From Panaeolus papilionaceus (lineage: Eukaryota > Basidiomycota > Agaricomycetes > Agaricales), in NCBI GenBank assembly GCA_015501605.1, contig JADNRZ010000001.1, positions 3,224,001 through 3,288,000 on the forward strand: 64,000 bases of DNA. Reading direction: 5' to 3'. This document shows positions 1 through 11,666 of the stretch, piece by piece (positions within the stretch are counted from its first letter, which is position 1; the number at the start of each line of letters is the position of its first letter). The notes beneath the pieces were generated by a model. It saw only the letters and a program-made list of their open reading frames with translations. It ran no database searches and was not told the origin of the DNA. The position numbers and the translations under genes are program-made.

Positions 1-1846
1 AACTTTCTCGGTATATATGACCATAAAAATAAGAATGGCACGCAAGTGCCGTCAAAACGATGTCGAAAGAGTTCTGTCATTGGTACAAAGTGGCTGGCTC
101 TTAATAGACTCTAAGCGCGGATGATGGCCATCAGGAAGTGGGTATTTTACTTTTTTTTCCCTTTTAAAAGCGAAAAAGCGGCAAGCGAGAAAAGCCGCGT
201 CCGATTTTTTAAAAAGTTGCGTAATTCTCCCAGAGCTAAGTCACATTTGGCTTAGATTCGCCCTGAAATCAGACGCTTTTCTAGTTTTGGACTTGCGGCA
301 AGTCCAAAAGCCGGAAAAAAAAGCGAAAAGCAAATTGCCAACTTGCTGATGGCCTGCGTCTGACTCTTTGCATGTGTGCGAGTACGGCGCGCCCGAATTT
401 CCCAATTTAGATGATCGGTCACGGTGCTGGTCACACGGTTTGGTGGGTGGTGTCCCGACTCCTACCAACATTACTACCAGCCTGCGGCTATCACTTAGCT
501 ATACAATATAGGACGTAGGATTCCTGCTCTTTCAGACTTCATGAGCTCTGATCGTTATCGTGAGACATATCCCCGCCATAATTATCAACCCATCTGACCA
601 CTTTCAGGAGAATATGCCTGGGATTTAGGATGTTTTCCGGGTCGAACGGCGGGGCTTTCGGAAGCTGGTACGTGTCAGAAGCGCCCACCAACGATTTCTC
701 ATACATCTACGAATAGCCTATGTACAGTGCGACCAAAGCATGGTTGCGATTGCGACAACAGTCCATTTCCGAGTCTCATTTGAGATGAACGGCCAACGGC
801 GCTGCTGTCATTAAGCTAGGCTTGATGCCTAAATGTCGTTTCAAGGATGTTGCAAGTCCAGGACAGTGGGTTAAGCTGCTTTGACCTCTACAAATTCGAT
901 CTGATGTATTGGTCGTCACCATTGCGACCCCATAAACGCACCACCTCACCCTTTCTTTTCCACCCCAGCCCATTTCTAAGAAGCTGTGGAAATTTCGACT
1001 TGTGCAATTGCTCCCAAGGGTGTTGGGTGTTGGATGAATGCGCAGAAAATAAGGGTAGTTGTTTAATACTCGCTCCTTGCCGTCACTTCGACTGTCCCAT
1101 AATCTTTGCCAGCTTGGTCGCTGCGTCAGGCTCACGAAAATACGGAAGATATATCGCTTCAAGCTCATGTTCAACAGGATGCGGATCATGAGGTGTTTAA
1201 GATGTCACGATAAACTATGCTTCCTTGTATTCCGATTGGATGGGTTGTCCGCCGCGTTGCTTTCATCCAGTCTTTTATGAGTTGACAGTACGTGCTTTTG
1301 TCTTCTATTTCTTCTCGCGAAGGCCATTCTTACCTACCATATCAATCCAGTCACAAAATCACGATCTATGTTTACATCGTTGTGCGCGACATGACCCCCA
1401 TTACCATGCAAACTCTGCTCCACGAGGGAACCCTCATGTTGGTGATTTAGCCTCGAGGACTGACTGTGGTATCCAGGCCTGAGTACTGACAACCTTCCGT
1501 AACGATAGATACTTAATGCAAGGATAGAACTCAATTTGCTCGATTCTTCCTTCGTTCTTTTGTTCTTCAAGTTTTGTCCACACTTCGTTCTTTTGTCCTT
1601 TCAATCACTGGCAGCTTTTTCTCCCTTTTTTTTTTGTTGTTTCACACGTGCTATCGCCTTTGAAAGGTTAACAGGGCTTCATCAGCTCCCATAACAGACC
1701 CTATTGACATGCAGTAATCAATTCATCCAGGTTTTCAGCCATCAAGGCTGTGTTGCGCCACTTCGATACTACTGGTCTTCGCAGGAGAAATCAAGTGAGC
1801 TGCGGAGTCTATATGTCGTGTTCCGGAATGCTGACGACCTGCAGTC
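1..1846. other. Gene-poor left edge
   Basis: No complete gene could be supported here. Apart from a short coding-looking stretch on the minus strand (539-706, listed separately), open frames are short, lack recognisable motifs and do not join through plausible splice sites. A short imperfect T-rich repetition is seen near 1545-1600. Confidence 0.5.
539..706 (-). other. Candidate 3'-terminal coding exon, unrecognised
   Basis: On the minus strand a 168-nt open stretch follows a good acceptor (TTCGTAG at the 706/707 border) and ends at a stop at 539-541. Its translation looks protein-like, with segments such as LPKAPPFDPENILNPRH and KVVRWVDNYGG and no low-complexity bias. I found no convincing partner exon upstream: the open frame at 776-1189 has no recognisable motif. 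It may be the last exon of a gene or of a relic. No family is assigned. Confidence 0.28.
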
Positions 1847-3251
1847 ATGAAAGTTACAAACAGCCACGTACTTCCTCACACCGACAACGCTAAATCCCGC
1901 AACTCTATCTTAACTTTTGCTGTCATCTGGGATCCTGAGCGGGGTTTAGAGACCTTTTCTGGAGGTGAATTGGAGGACCACGTCGCAAGATTGCATACTC
2001 CCAGACAGTCAAATTTTGTTAACTATGGGGATTCCGCTGATTCCGATTACTCTGACTCGGATAACGAAGACACCCCTGTCGCTACTCGAAAGAGGGAGCC
2101 TTTTGCCGTGTTCGGGAGTCGGGGCTCTCAGTTTATCGACATTTGCTCATCCTCTGCCTATGAACGATGCATACAGGATCCCAATTTCACTGACCGAGGT
2201 GACAAGATCACAGCTGCTAGCAAGAACGTTGTACGATGATGTCATTCCTTGCATTGAAAATCAATATTGACATCTCGACAGCCCACCAGAATGTCTCGCG
2301 ATAATGCTGCGCGAACTATGCGCACCTCACAGCACATCCGTGGATCTTGTTCCCCACCCCCACTCCAGACTACAAGCAAGATTGGACAGCCTCGCGTCTC
2401 CCGAGCTGACAGTGGGGTAGACATGACTTACTCAATGTACCGGTCGCGAGACTGCGGTACAGATCGACACGCCCGTACTTCCCCCTCTGATTCCTCCTGT
2501 CAGTCACGGGCCACCAGCAGCCCAAGGCGTCCCCCGCGATCATCACGTCCTCCGACAGATCGCCGTTCTGCTTCACACTCGGAACGTTACTCGACACAAC
2601 GTGTGAGCACGATCGGAAACGAACATTGTTCGTGCGCGTTTTGCAACGAAGATGACAAAACTCTTCACAAGTTGTATGACGTCGACCAGTTGTATCTGAC
2701 GGAAGGTGCTATCCACTATAACGAGTGTTTAGATTCATCAGAAGATGATTCAGATGAAGGCTTTTATGATTCATCACCTATGCCGATAGAAGAACAATTA
2801 TTGGTAAGTGGGCCAGCTCATCACCCAATATTCGTCAACAACCGATCTTCTGCCCTGCATTTCAATCTAATCATATTCACAGCCTTCTCGTTTTTCCGTT
2901 ACCACAACATCAACATCGACATTCGTCTCTGTGAACCGACGAGATGTCCCTCCCCCCACTCCCCGTCACGAAGGTGGAGCCTTCGCCGCCCAGCAGTCCG
3001 AACATCCACTACGCCGCCCTAGATTACCATCCATTAGAAACCCACTGGCGACTATCAAATCGTCTCCGAGCTCGCCACAAGGACAAGTCGTGCATGCAGG
3101 TCATGTGAGAAGGTCGAGCTATGAGGAGCAGGTATCTCGACTTTCCAAGGCTTTCAAGAGTCATTGGCCGAAGCGGCTTGTGACCCATGACGCTGGGTGG
3201 GTATTTGTAGAAGTCCAATCAGTCGTTGTAGACAAGGTAGTTGACGTATGA
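1847..3251 (+). CDS. Hypothetical Ser/Arg-rich acidic-patch protein
   Basis: Three exons (1847-2230, 2282-2803, 2883-3251) join in phase through introns 2231-2281 (GTACGA...CGACAG) and 2804-2882 (GTAAGT...TTCACAG) to give about 424 residues. No enzyme or fold motif is visible. The N-terminal third has an Asp/Ser patch around residues 60-75; the middle is Ser/Arg/Pro-rich; a short CSCAFCNEDD segment near residue 250 could bind metal but is not a canonical zinc finger; a second acidic stretch (SSEDDSDEG) follows. The C-terminal 40 residues are the least biased part and may form a short helix. It is probably a mostly disordered regulatory protein. The function is unknown, and the start could be further upstream if another exon exists. 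Confidence 0.6.
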
Positions 3252-4067
3252 ATGATCAATTACTCTGGAATGTATGATTTAGTAGATCTTGATGCAATAA
3301 AGATTCAAAGGTATTTGTTTTAAGATTGAGAAAAACGACATTCGCACTAAAACCCTGATTCCGTGAGCGAATTTGAGTTTCGTATTCATGAGTCGTGGTA
3401 CCTTTTTGCGAATGCTCACTTTCGAAGGAAATTTCACACCATGATATGGTTCGAATATATAATATATGTACAACAGGACAAATACAAATGTCATGGAAGG
3501 AACCTAAGTCATAAGAGTCTGATTTGCATCTGTGCCTGTACTCAGTGGGCAGCGGGCTTTCGACCCCACTTCTTTCAACACTCACAGCCTTCAACATATA
3601 TCCATTATAGACTTATGCATACTGCACATGACTTGCCAACTCAGGAAGAGCAGTGGGAATGCACCAGCTATTGAATGAGGCTCCTCCTTCCACCGTATAT
3701 CCGGCTCAAAGGCCCCAATATGGGTATCCAGAGCGTCACGGAGTGGTTCCGAAAGTGTACATTGTGAAATTTATATGCACTGCCCTCCTGATTCAAGTCA
3801 TGGTTTTATATGCACTGCCCCCTGATTCAAGTCATGGTTGTGACGATAACCTTGAAGAGTAGATACCCCAGATATTCACTGTGTACGTACTTGAGGGCCA
3901 TTCCCCTTGATTTCATTTTGTAGAGTTCAGGCATCGTTGAAAGCGGAGGGGCGGTACATATAAAGAAGAGAACTCGCCCTTGAGAGATCCCAACTATCAT
4001 GTCGCGTCTGTAGCTCGTCCTCCCCGGACACTTTATATCATTTATACCCCCACCGGAGTACCTATTT
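3252..4067 (+). other. Intergenic region with a short tandem repeat
   Basis: There is no supported gene between the Ser-rich protein and the membrane-protein gene. A small open frame (3653-3862) runs through the 35-nt tandem repeat and is not credible as a gene. The last 150 nt probably contain the promoter of the gene starting at 4068. Confidence 0.5.
3770..3838 (+). repeat. Two-copy tandem repeat, about 35 nt
   Basis: Units 3770-3804 and 3805-3838 are nearly identical, each beginning TTTATATGCACTGCCC and ending TTCAAGTCATGGT. They differ by a one-nucleotide length change and a substitution in the C/T run. No inverted partner was seen, so this looks like a simple local slippage duplication. 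Confidence 0.85.
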
Positions 4068-6980
4068 ATGACCGACAACCATCAGTATACTGGCGATTGT
4101 TTCACTGCTCAGACTATTTCTCGTCACTACGACAACGGCGTCATTAACGACGATGTTGGCGGTCTCGCAGTTGCCATAAGCAGTGAGTTTTCTATCCTTG
4201 TTTCTTCGTGATACAATCCTTTTAATTTACCAATTCTCCCATTCCCCCTACTAGACATATTCATCAATGTCACTCTCCGTAAGTTGCGAAGGCTTTTTTC
4301 GCGATTCTTCTCGTCTTATTTCTTGACCAGCAATCGTGCTCTATTGGTCCGAAGACAACGTCCAAACCATTGTCTTTATGTTGTTGTCCCAGATATACCC
4401 CATTTTGGTTGCCACAGCTTCCAGCGTCAACACAGACAACCTTTCCCTTTTCGACGCGCACTTTGCCACGGCAGTAACTGCGTCTCCCATCTCTGTCTAC
4501 ATCGCCTACTCCTCTATCAGGGACCTCTTCCTCGAGCCAAACACCTTATTTCGGAGGATAAAGCGTGGCCGAAAACTCATTCGCTTATTGGGTGCATTGC
4601 TGCCCTTCTTCTGGATCGCCATCAACGTCATCACTTCTTTTCACCCAAATGCATTTCGAAACAGTCCTGAATACTGCAAGGGTGTACCTTTCTCTCAATG
4701 GCTCTTGTTCCAAATCGTGTCCAACTTCGTCGGAGTTCTGGACGTTATGGGGAGAAGGGACCTTTGGAGTGACATCGAAGGGCGCGGTGGTCTTGGCGCG
4801 GTTTCGTTAATATCCATGTGGATCTGGGCGATCTATCTCGTTCGGCACCGGTTCGATATTCTTGAAGAAATGGCATACAGGAGGCAGACACAAAGTAGAT
4901 TAATGCGCCGGAGATGCATTCGTGCCGTACTTGCTATCAAAGACGTGCCCTTCGCATGCTGGTAAGCTATCTTGTTGGTGTCGGTGATCGGTGATCTTGT
5001 TTTGATTCGGCGCTAACACTGAACCCAGGCACGTTATTTCAAACGCCCATTCATGGATGAAAGTAGATATCGTCATTTGCTTGCATTGGAGCTGGATATT
5101 GGGTATAGTCAAGGGAATGTACTTGCCCAGAAGATCCCAGTTCTCTTATGGGCAGGTAAGCCTGCAGTTATGAAGACGCTGTGTTGAGATTGGCTCAAGA
5201 CCTGACTCTATCCTCTGATCCTAGATTATGTCTCTGTTCGTTATCATTCCCCCATTTTCAGCGACTTATGACTTGATAATGAAGAAGAGATTGAAGCTAA
5301 AAACTGCCCTCCTAAATTCACCTGCATATCTGATGGATGGGTTGATGTTTCTCCTCTTTGGAATCGATAATCCGTGGACAGATCACGAACTGCGACATAA
5401 GCCTGTCTCGAGCGCTATAGAACCTCCGAAGAGTTTCTTGGAAATCACCCTTGAGAGTATGTCCCTCTTTATTTCGTCGATATGCTCTGGTAACGAACGA
5501 TTCAGAGCTTTTATACCCGCTAAGCTTTTGCGTAACGCTCCTCGACGTTGTCTGGATATGGAGTTGTACGTATTGTGTGCTTTTTTTATATGAAAATTTG
5601 GATCTAATTTTGGAGATCAGATGTTCGAGGCGGCTCAATACCCAACCCGAGAACCATGGTTAACAACCCGCATGAAGCATGGAAGCCTTTTTCGGTGGCG
5701 TGTACGTGATGCTACTCGTCAACCCTGACTATTTCTGAAGTTCGTCTACCGTCTCTCAGTATACATGTATGGCTATTGCGTTTCCTGCGTCAACCTGTTG
5801 GCATGGACCCACTGGCTCGCTCATCACACCAACATCAGGAATCGACGAGATGGTTCGAATCCTTATTTGCAACATGCAAACCCCACTGGCAAATGGCCCA
5901 AGCTCCCTCAAGTTCAATCGGTTGCGTTGACTACCTTCATTTTGTTTGGAGCATTTATCATGTCTGCAGGGCCTGTATTTGCTCCTCCTGCAGCACTTCC
6001 ACTCGCCCAACAGGTATGTCAGACGTAATCCTTGTATTCATAATGTCTTGCTGACAGGTATCACAAGTGGCAATGGACTCACTTTTGTGCTAGTCACAAT
6101 TTCCCTTCCTACGCTATTCTCGATGGTGCGGGCGCTAACGATAAAACTTCAACAGTTACATTTTTCCTAGACAACCATAGAGAGCGCCCCACCTACCGAC
6201 TGACTATCCACGAGGACCAAGAAGAGCCATCTTTTATGTTGCATCCAGACTCTATGGGATACGCCTCCACTGGCGCACTTGGTACCCTGCCTGCATACAA
6301 CGTGACCTATTACTCGAACAATCTGTTCTCAGTAACATGCACGCTGGAAGGACTTCCTCCTTCTTCGAATTCCTCAATTTCGCCCAATATATGTGCAACC
6401 GGATACCATTCGCCCTTCTCTACAAAATTCGGTCTCGATATAACACTAAAGGACGAAGCTACAGGGCTTGTTACAACGATGAACTCTGTTGACAAACAAT
6501 GGCTCTTCAAGGACGACGCTCCGAGCCTTGTGCTAGATCGGTCGAGCAACCAAACGTCGGGAGAAAACAATCTCCCGCCGGTGTTACAGACTTCGGTGAC
6601 AAGGCGGAATCATTGCGAACAACTCAAAGTGTGCATGTCGTCACCCACGCTAAGTTTGCCGAGTATCGTTGCGATGGGCTTGATCTTGAAAGCCCAGCAG
6701 GATTATTCATCGTACTGCCTGCAGCCTCGAATTTATGCAATATAATGTGGTTCTGCATATAGATTATAACTTATTTTTAGGCTGTAGTATATTATCTTAT
6801 CTACATATACCCAATGTATTATCAACAATGTTCCACGCTTTTTTCCGAACGGAACCTGATCATGAGATCACACAACACGACTTTCTTCAGACTCTGACCT
6901 CAATCACCATGTGGAACGGTTTTGCCTCCTTCGTCGTTTTTGCTTCATATATTGAACAAGGTCAATTTGTGGGGCAATAG
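4068..6980 (+). CDS. Multi-pass membrane protein with an extracellular-like C-terminal region
   Basis: The start at 4068 (MTDNHQYTGD...) is supported because exons 4068-4182, 4255-4278, 4331-4961, 5029-5155, 5225-5456 and 5506-5566 join in frame through clean GT...AG introns. The N-terminal half has several hydrophobic helices, for example VTLPIVLYW, LLGALLPFFWIAINVITSF, LGAVSLISMWIWAIYLV and IMSLFVIIPPF. After about 5620 the reading frame is less certain. A TM-like segment (FILFGAFIMSAGPVF) is followed from about 6060 to 6700 by a Ser/Thr/Asn-rich stretch with NVT and NSS sequons, as in an extracellular region, and the 3' end again has a hydrophobic helix. No family is recognised. It could also be two adjacent genes, with the break near 5700-6050. 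It is likely a plasma- or endomembrane protein of unknown role. Confidence 0.5.
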
Positions 6981-7224
6981 TGACAGTGCACAATGCCAGT
7001 GAGCCGGTTGGAGTCAAAATGGCACGAAATCCAATTGCTTTCGTCACATCTTTACAGCACAAATATCAGGATCTATTCCAAAGCTATTTTTGTTTGATAG
7101 GTGCTGATAAGTAGTCAACGACCGAAGTTCTCGGGCTCTCACAGGAAGGTCCCAACCGCGTATGCTAGGATGTCATATAAGCAGGGCAGTCAGTGGGGGT
7201 AAAATCGATGTCTTTGCCAGTGGG

Positions 7225-9253
7225 ATGAACTGGAGCAACTTGGTGATGATGTTTCACCAATCGACTTCGGTGACTTCTATTGTTCAAATTTTACTGGTTA
7301 CAATAATCCTCTGGAACCGACAAGCAATCTATCTCTGGATCAAGGGCGTCAAGCTTCCACCTGGACCCCCTAGACGCCCAATAACGAAGAACTTACATCA
7401 ATTGCCGCGCACCTACCCTTGGTTAACATACTCTAAGTGGGCTAAGCAATATGGTGTGATTATCACAACACTTGAGCTTACCAGTTTTACTAAATCAGAG
7501 ATGCAGGTTCTGTGCTCTCGTTCGAGGTATTCAACAAGACCACCATTGTGCTGAATTCCGCCAAAGCGGTGAATGACCTACTCGAATCCAAAGCCTCTAA
7601 TTACTCCGACCGCCCTATTCGGATGATGGGAGGCGAGCTAGCTGGAAGGAAGAAGACTATATTTTTTATGAGCAGCCAAGCTTCAGAGTTCAAGGAGTAC
7701 CGCCGCTTGCTCCAAAGTGGTTTGAATCCACGCGCATCAAAGACCTATCGTCCTATTCAGACACAGGAAGTTCAGGTTTTGCTTCGTGGTCTATTAGACG
7801 CGCCGCAGGATTTTATTTCGCATATCAGGAGGTATGGGTGTTTCCGCAACACTTTTCAGCCAGGCACTAACATTTATTAGAAATGCTGTCGCTGTTATAC
7901 TTAAAGTTGCCTATGGATACCAAGTTGCTGGCAACGACGACCCACTCGTTGTTGCCCTCGAAGATGGCATGAAGCAATTAGGTGTCCTCAATATCCCAGG
8001 AAAGTATTGGGTTGAATATTTCCCCATCTGTAGGTCCCTTCTCAGCTCACTTTTCAATTCTGAACTGACAAAATTCCATTCGTAAAGTGAGATTCGTCCC
8101 TGAATGGTTCCCTGGCGCTGGCTTCAAGCATTTGGCTAGAGTTATTGGCGAAAGCATGAGTCGTCTCGAGGATCAGCCCCTTGAATGGGCCAAGAAGCAA
8201 ATTGTACGGGTTTTACCATGGTTCCTTATTCATGCTCAAATCGATGCAGGCTGGCGGGAACTATGTGGATTCTTTTACATCGAAATATCTTCGCCAAGAG
8301 GATGGTCACCTTGTCACTGATGATAGGCTGAACGAGTGGATTAAATGGACGGCAGAAGGTCTTTACGTTGGAGGGGGTGATACAGTAGGTCTGTGTCTAT
8401 TTATTTTGGTAGATATCTGACCATCAGTAGACTGTATCTGCCATGACGAGCTTTTTCTACGCAATGGTCACCAATCCTCACGTACAAACACGCGCTCAGG
8501 CTGAGATCGATATGGTCGCATCTGGTCGCCTCCCAACATTGGATGATCTACCAGCCTTACCTTACATCACGGCTTTGATCAAAGAGGTTCTTCGCTGGGC
8601 ACCCGTTGCACCACTTGGTGGGTTCTATTGAGGTCCTTGTGGTTTTTAGATGCAGGACTCACATTTGGGCGTCTAGGACTTCCTCATAGCACTGTCGAAG
8701 ACAGCTACTATGAAGGGTATTACATCCCCAAGGGTGCCACCATCATCTACAATGTTTGGTAATTTGCTTCATATGCCCCTCATCTTAGACCCGACTGACC
8801 CAAAAAATGCAGGGGACTTACTCACGATGAGGAAAAATATCCCAACCCAGATGTATTTAACCCCGAGCGACATTTAGGACCAAAACCTCAACCAGATCCC
8901 TTGAAGATTGTGTTTGGCTTTGGCAGGCGCTCCTGTCCAGGTATATTCGTAATCTTCTTCCTTGTCACTGTTGAATCTACTAAACTTTTTCGCAGGAGCC
9001 CATTTCGCTGAAATGGCCTTGTTTTTGAATATTGCCAGCATTCTATCCGTATTCGACTTGCTGAAGCCGTTGAATAAAGATGGAAAGGAAGAAGACCCGG
9101 CCTTAGAATGGGTTTCTGGCCTCACTTTGTGAGTTTTTTACATAGCCAATAACGCTTGACTCAATATATTTTCTTGTTAGACATGTGAAGCCCTTCAATT
9201 GCAGGATCAAACCACGCTCTTTAGATCATCTACTCTACCTGGAGAAGAATTAG
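7225..9253 (+). CDS. Cytochrome P450 monooxygenase
   Basis: This is a complete microsomal-type P450 in at least eight exons. The start at 7225 places a membrane anchor (SIVQILLVTIILW) directly before the proline hinge LPPGPPRRP. In order, the following are visible: the C-helix region (SQASEFKEYRRLLQSGLNP), the I-helix motif EGLYVGGGDTT (proton relay), the K-helix ExxR in IKEVLRWAP, the NPERH version of the PERF motif, and the haem-binding loop FGFGRRSCPG with its cysteine ligand. Length is near 500 residues, normal for the family. It resembles the large Agaricomycete P450 clans often compared with the O-methylsterigmatocystin oxidoreductase type, but the substrate cannot be inferred. A truncated paralogue lies directly downstream on the same strand, so the locus is a tandem P450 array. 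Confidence 0.93.
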
Positions 9254-9650
9254 GGCCAACCGGGGTTACAAGTTTATTCCGTGTCGTATTCGTAGAAAGT
9301 ATGCAAGCACTGAACTGATGAGCTTGATGGCCTCGAATGTAGCATAAGCTTTCTGATGCGAGGCTAGTCCCCCCCCCCCCCCCCCCCCAGTCAGACCACG
9401 ACAAATGAATGCGAGGCATCGAATGCTCATTGAGCGCTTTGATAGAGAAACATATCGAAAATACACGAGATCATTTTATGTTGCCCTTATGTAGAGATTT
9501 GCTCCCAGTACTCAGGCTGCGTATCAGCTGGACGTGGGCAGACGGTCTCCCTTCTTGAAGGACCTCTCGGGCTCCGTCGCGGTTTCGTTATAATACTACA
9601 ACACTCATTATATTTATCCTACCTGGTTGCACCCCAAGTTTCTGGTACAC
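9254..9650 (+). other. Spacer between the P450 gene and P450 pseudogene
   Basis: About 400 nt with no gene. It contains a 20-nt cytosine homopolymer (listed separately) and otherwise probably serves as the 3' region of the P450 and the old promoter of the pseudogene copy. Confidence 0.6.
9369..9388 (+). repeat. Poly-C tract of 20 nt
   Basis: An uninterrupted run of 20 cytosines flanked by AGGCTAGT and AGTCAGACC, in the 3' flank of the P450 gene. Its length may be uncertain because homopolymers are error-prone in sequencing. Confidence 0.9.
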
Positions 9651-10226
9651 ATGAGGGAAGACACCGTCATCTTGTCTTCACCGTCAATCTTGAAGGTCGC
9701 CCTATTCGTCTACCTTATCGTATTATGGAGCCGACGGACGGTTACGCTCTGGTGGAAGGGCTTGTCGTTACCCCTGGACCAGCAAGACGCTTCATCATAG
9801 GAAACAAGGGCCAACTTCCACTTATATTCCCGTGGTTAGAATATGCTAGGTGGTTGAGGGTTTATGGTGAGTAATATATGAATATTCCTCAAGCGCATAA
9901 GGACCTATACAATCATCGAAGTCTTGGGTAGTACAACCATCCCACTCAGCTCAGCAAAAGTTGCCGCAGACCTCCTCGAATCCCGATCCAACAAATACTC
10001 CAACCGTCCCAGTATGTAGATGGCAAAGCTGGTAGGAAGGACGAGAATCATGTTCGTTATAAATAGCCATGAACCGCTTTTCAACAAGTACAAGAGCATG
10101 GTGCGCAATGGCCTAAGCGTTCAAGCCACCAAGAGTTACAGACCCATACAAGCAGAAGCAATCCAGGTGCTCTTGAAGGGGTTTGTCGGGACACCATATG
10201 ACGTCACCAACCATTTTCGTAGGTGA
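9651..10226 (+). pseudogene. Truncated cytochrome P450 pseudogene
   Basis: The N-terminal third of a P450 closely similar to its intact upstream neighbour. It starts with a hydrophobic anchor (VALFVYLIVLW) and WWKGLSLP. The proline hinge is then interrupted by a one-base loss in a C run, so PGPARRF continues in another frame. A second segment (STTIPLSSAKVAADLLESRS, matching LNSAKAVNDLLESKAS of the intact gene) has an in-frame TAG near 10018, followed by the region equivalent to SYRPIQ...VLLKG. Homology stops at the HFRR/GTGAGC exon end at 10226; the I-helix, ExxR and haem loop are absent. It is a decayed tandem duplicate that cannot bind haem. Confidence 0.88.
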
Positions 10227-10420
10227 GCACTAGCACGCCAGGGTCTTATTATTGCAGTTGGGGGATCTCCCAGCTAGGATTTCTTTTTAAAAGGTATTCA
10301 TGCCAACCCCCTTGGTTCGTGACGGTGATCAATAGAGTTTCCTGACCCAACCACTTGAATGAAGGCAAATGTGATAGCCAGCGAAGGAAACAGCGCTACA
10401 TAAATGTCGAGGTAACGAGC

Positions 10421-11485
10421 TCAATAAGGCTTGAAGCTTCTTGACGCTTTGAGCTTATCCACCTTCGCTTTGTCTTCCTCCCATTTCCGCTTGAGCTCCA
10501 TAAGTTCTATAGATAATTTTTTTGAGCAATGAAGATAGACAAAATAGCACAAATCCATACCTGATCGCTGCTTTTCGGCCTTTTGGAACGAGTAAAACCC
10601 TTCCTTTTCCTTTTTTTCTTTCTTGTTGCCTCTGTTCCGTCCACCAGACTCCCCAGATCGTTGGAAGCGCTTGCTTGCAACCCCAACCCCACCACCCAAT
10701 GTTTTTCCATAAGCTCCACCCCTCGTAACAACCGTGAAACCGTCCTCGTCCACAATTGCCTCTCCTTTCTTGTATTTTGATTTTTGCTTCTTCTTCGCCA
10801 CTTCATAGTCGTAAAGCTCGATCGAAGAGTCGACGTGGGCTTTTATTGAGTCTGCTGGAGGGCGCAGCAATTCGTATAACGCTTGATAATGCGAAAGCCC
10901 AGAGGGTTCTTCTGGAGCTGATGGCCATGCTCGGGGTTTACTTGTCGATGCAAGCGCTCGTTCCAGGGAGGATGTGTCCAAGAAAATTACATGTGCTGAT
11001 CGTCCGGTTTTCCGTAGTTTACGCAGAGGTCTTGTTGGTAGGGGTACAACTGTCGGAACCATAACCTTGTCCTTCCTTCTCCGCTTTCTGGGCTGCTCAG
11101 TGCCCTCCATCTCGCCGTCCTTCGCTTCCTCGTCTTCATCATCTTCCTCGCTATCGCTCTCCTCATTCTGCGGTTCCTTCACATCAAAATCAAAGATGGT
11201 TTTCTCCACGGTTCCGCTATGCTTAAAAAACAGCACGAGATCTCTTTCTGACGCATCTGGTGGTACATTTACGAGAAATAACGTTCGTCCTTCTGGCAAC
11301 AATTTCTGGGAATCTGATTTGGAAGATGCATGACGCCTGGCATATAAATAATGTGTGGCCTGTTGGTTGTATGTTATTGGTATCACTGTGAATCCGCTGA
11401 CGTTTGAAGGGATGGCCATGTCAATGAAGAGGTCAAAGTTTGTATCCTGAATTTTTTGGACGCTAGAATCAGCAAGGATGGTCAC
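10421..11485 (-). CDS. RRP7: Ribosomal RNA-processing protein 7 (RRP7)
   Basis: RRP7 family, a component of the UTP-C/CURI assemblies of the nucleolar small-subunit processome. The N-terminal half holds the degenerate RRM-like region (RTLFLVNVPPDASERDLVLF resembles an RNP motif), interrupted by an acidic stretch (ESDSEEDDEDEE) and a basic stretch (RKRRRKDK). The C-terminal RRP7 signature is clear: EGFYSFQKAEKQRS joined to ELMELKRKWEEDK and ending in SRSFKPY, which matches the family's conserved FYRFQ...FKPY tail. A 54-nt intron (10507-10560, GTATGG...CTATAG) is a multiple of three with no stop, so the frame reads through whether or not it is spliced; removing it restores the conserved C terminus. 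The spliced product is about 336 residues. Confidence 0.93.
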   Translation of the reverse strand: MTILADSSVQKIQDTNFDLFIDMAIPSNVSGFTVIPITYNQQATHYLYARRHASSKSDSQKLLPEGRTLFLVNVPPDASERDLVLFFKHSGTVEKTIFDFDVKEPQNEESDSEEDDEDEEAKDGEMEGTEQPRKRRRKDKVMVPTVVPLPTRPLRKLRKTGRSAHVIFLDTSSLERALASTSKPRAWPSAPEEPSGLSHYQALYELLRPPADSIKAHVDSSIELYDYEVAKKKQKSKYKKGEAIVDEDGFTVVTRGGAYGKTLGGGVGVASKRFQRSGESGGRNRGNKKEKKEKEGFYSFQKAEKQRSGMDLCYFVYLHCSKKLSIELMELKRKWEEDKAKVDKLKASRSFKPY

Positions 11486-11666
11486 GTGCCACTTTTCAAT
11501 GTGATAGGGGCAATGCCCTTATTTTTGGGAAGCGCCCGTACTTCCATTTCCCTGTTGTATCCTACACGTATAATGATATTACAACATGTGGCGTAAATAA
11601 ATAGTGTCTTTAAGTTAAACGTCTGTTCCTGCGTTCCTATCTGGGTCAGCTTATGATCCATTATTT
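11486..11666. other. Short spacer upstream of RRP7
   Basis: A 180-nt gap between the RRP7 start and the end of the DUF6533-type gene on the same strand. It probably contains the RRP7 promoter; no specific element was recognised. Confidence 0.45.

Noticed and set aside
3653..3862. 69-residue open frame upstream of the membrane protein gene
   Set aside because: Most of its second half is created by the 35-nt tandem repeat, and no conserved segment is visible.
5852..5862. GGTTCGAATCC, resembling a tRNA B-box
   Set aside because: No matching A-box or cloverleaf could be formed around it, and it lies in a probable coding exon.
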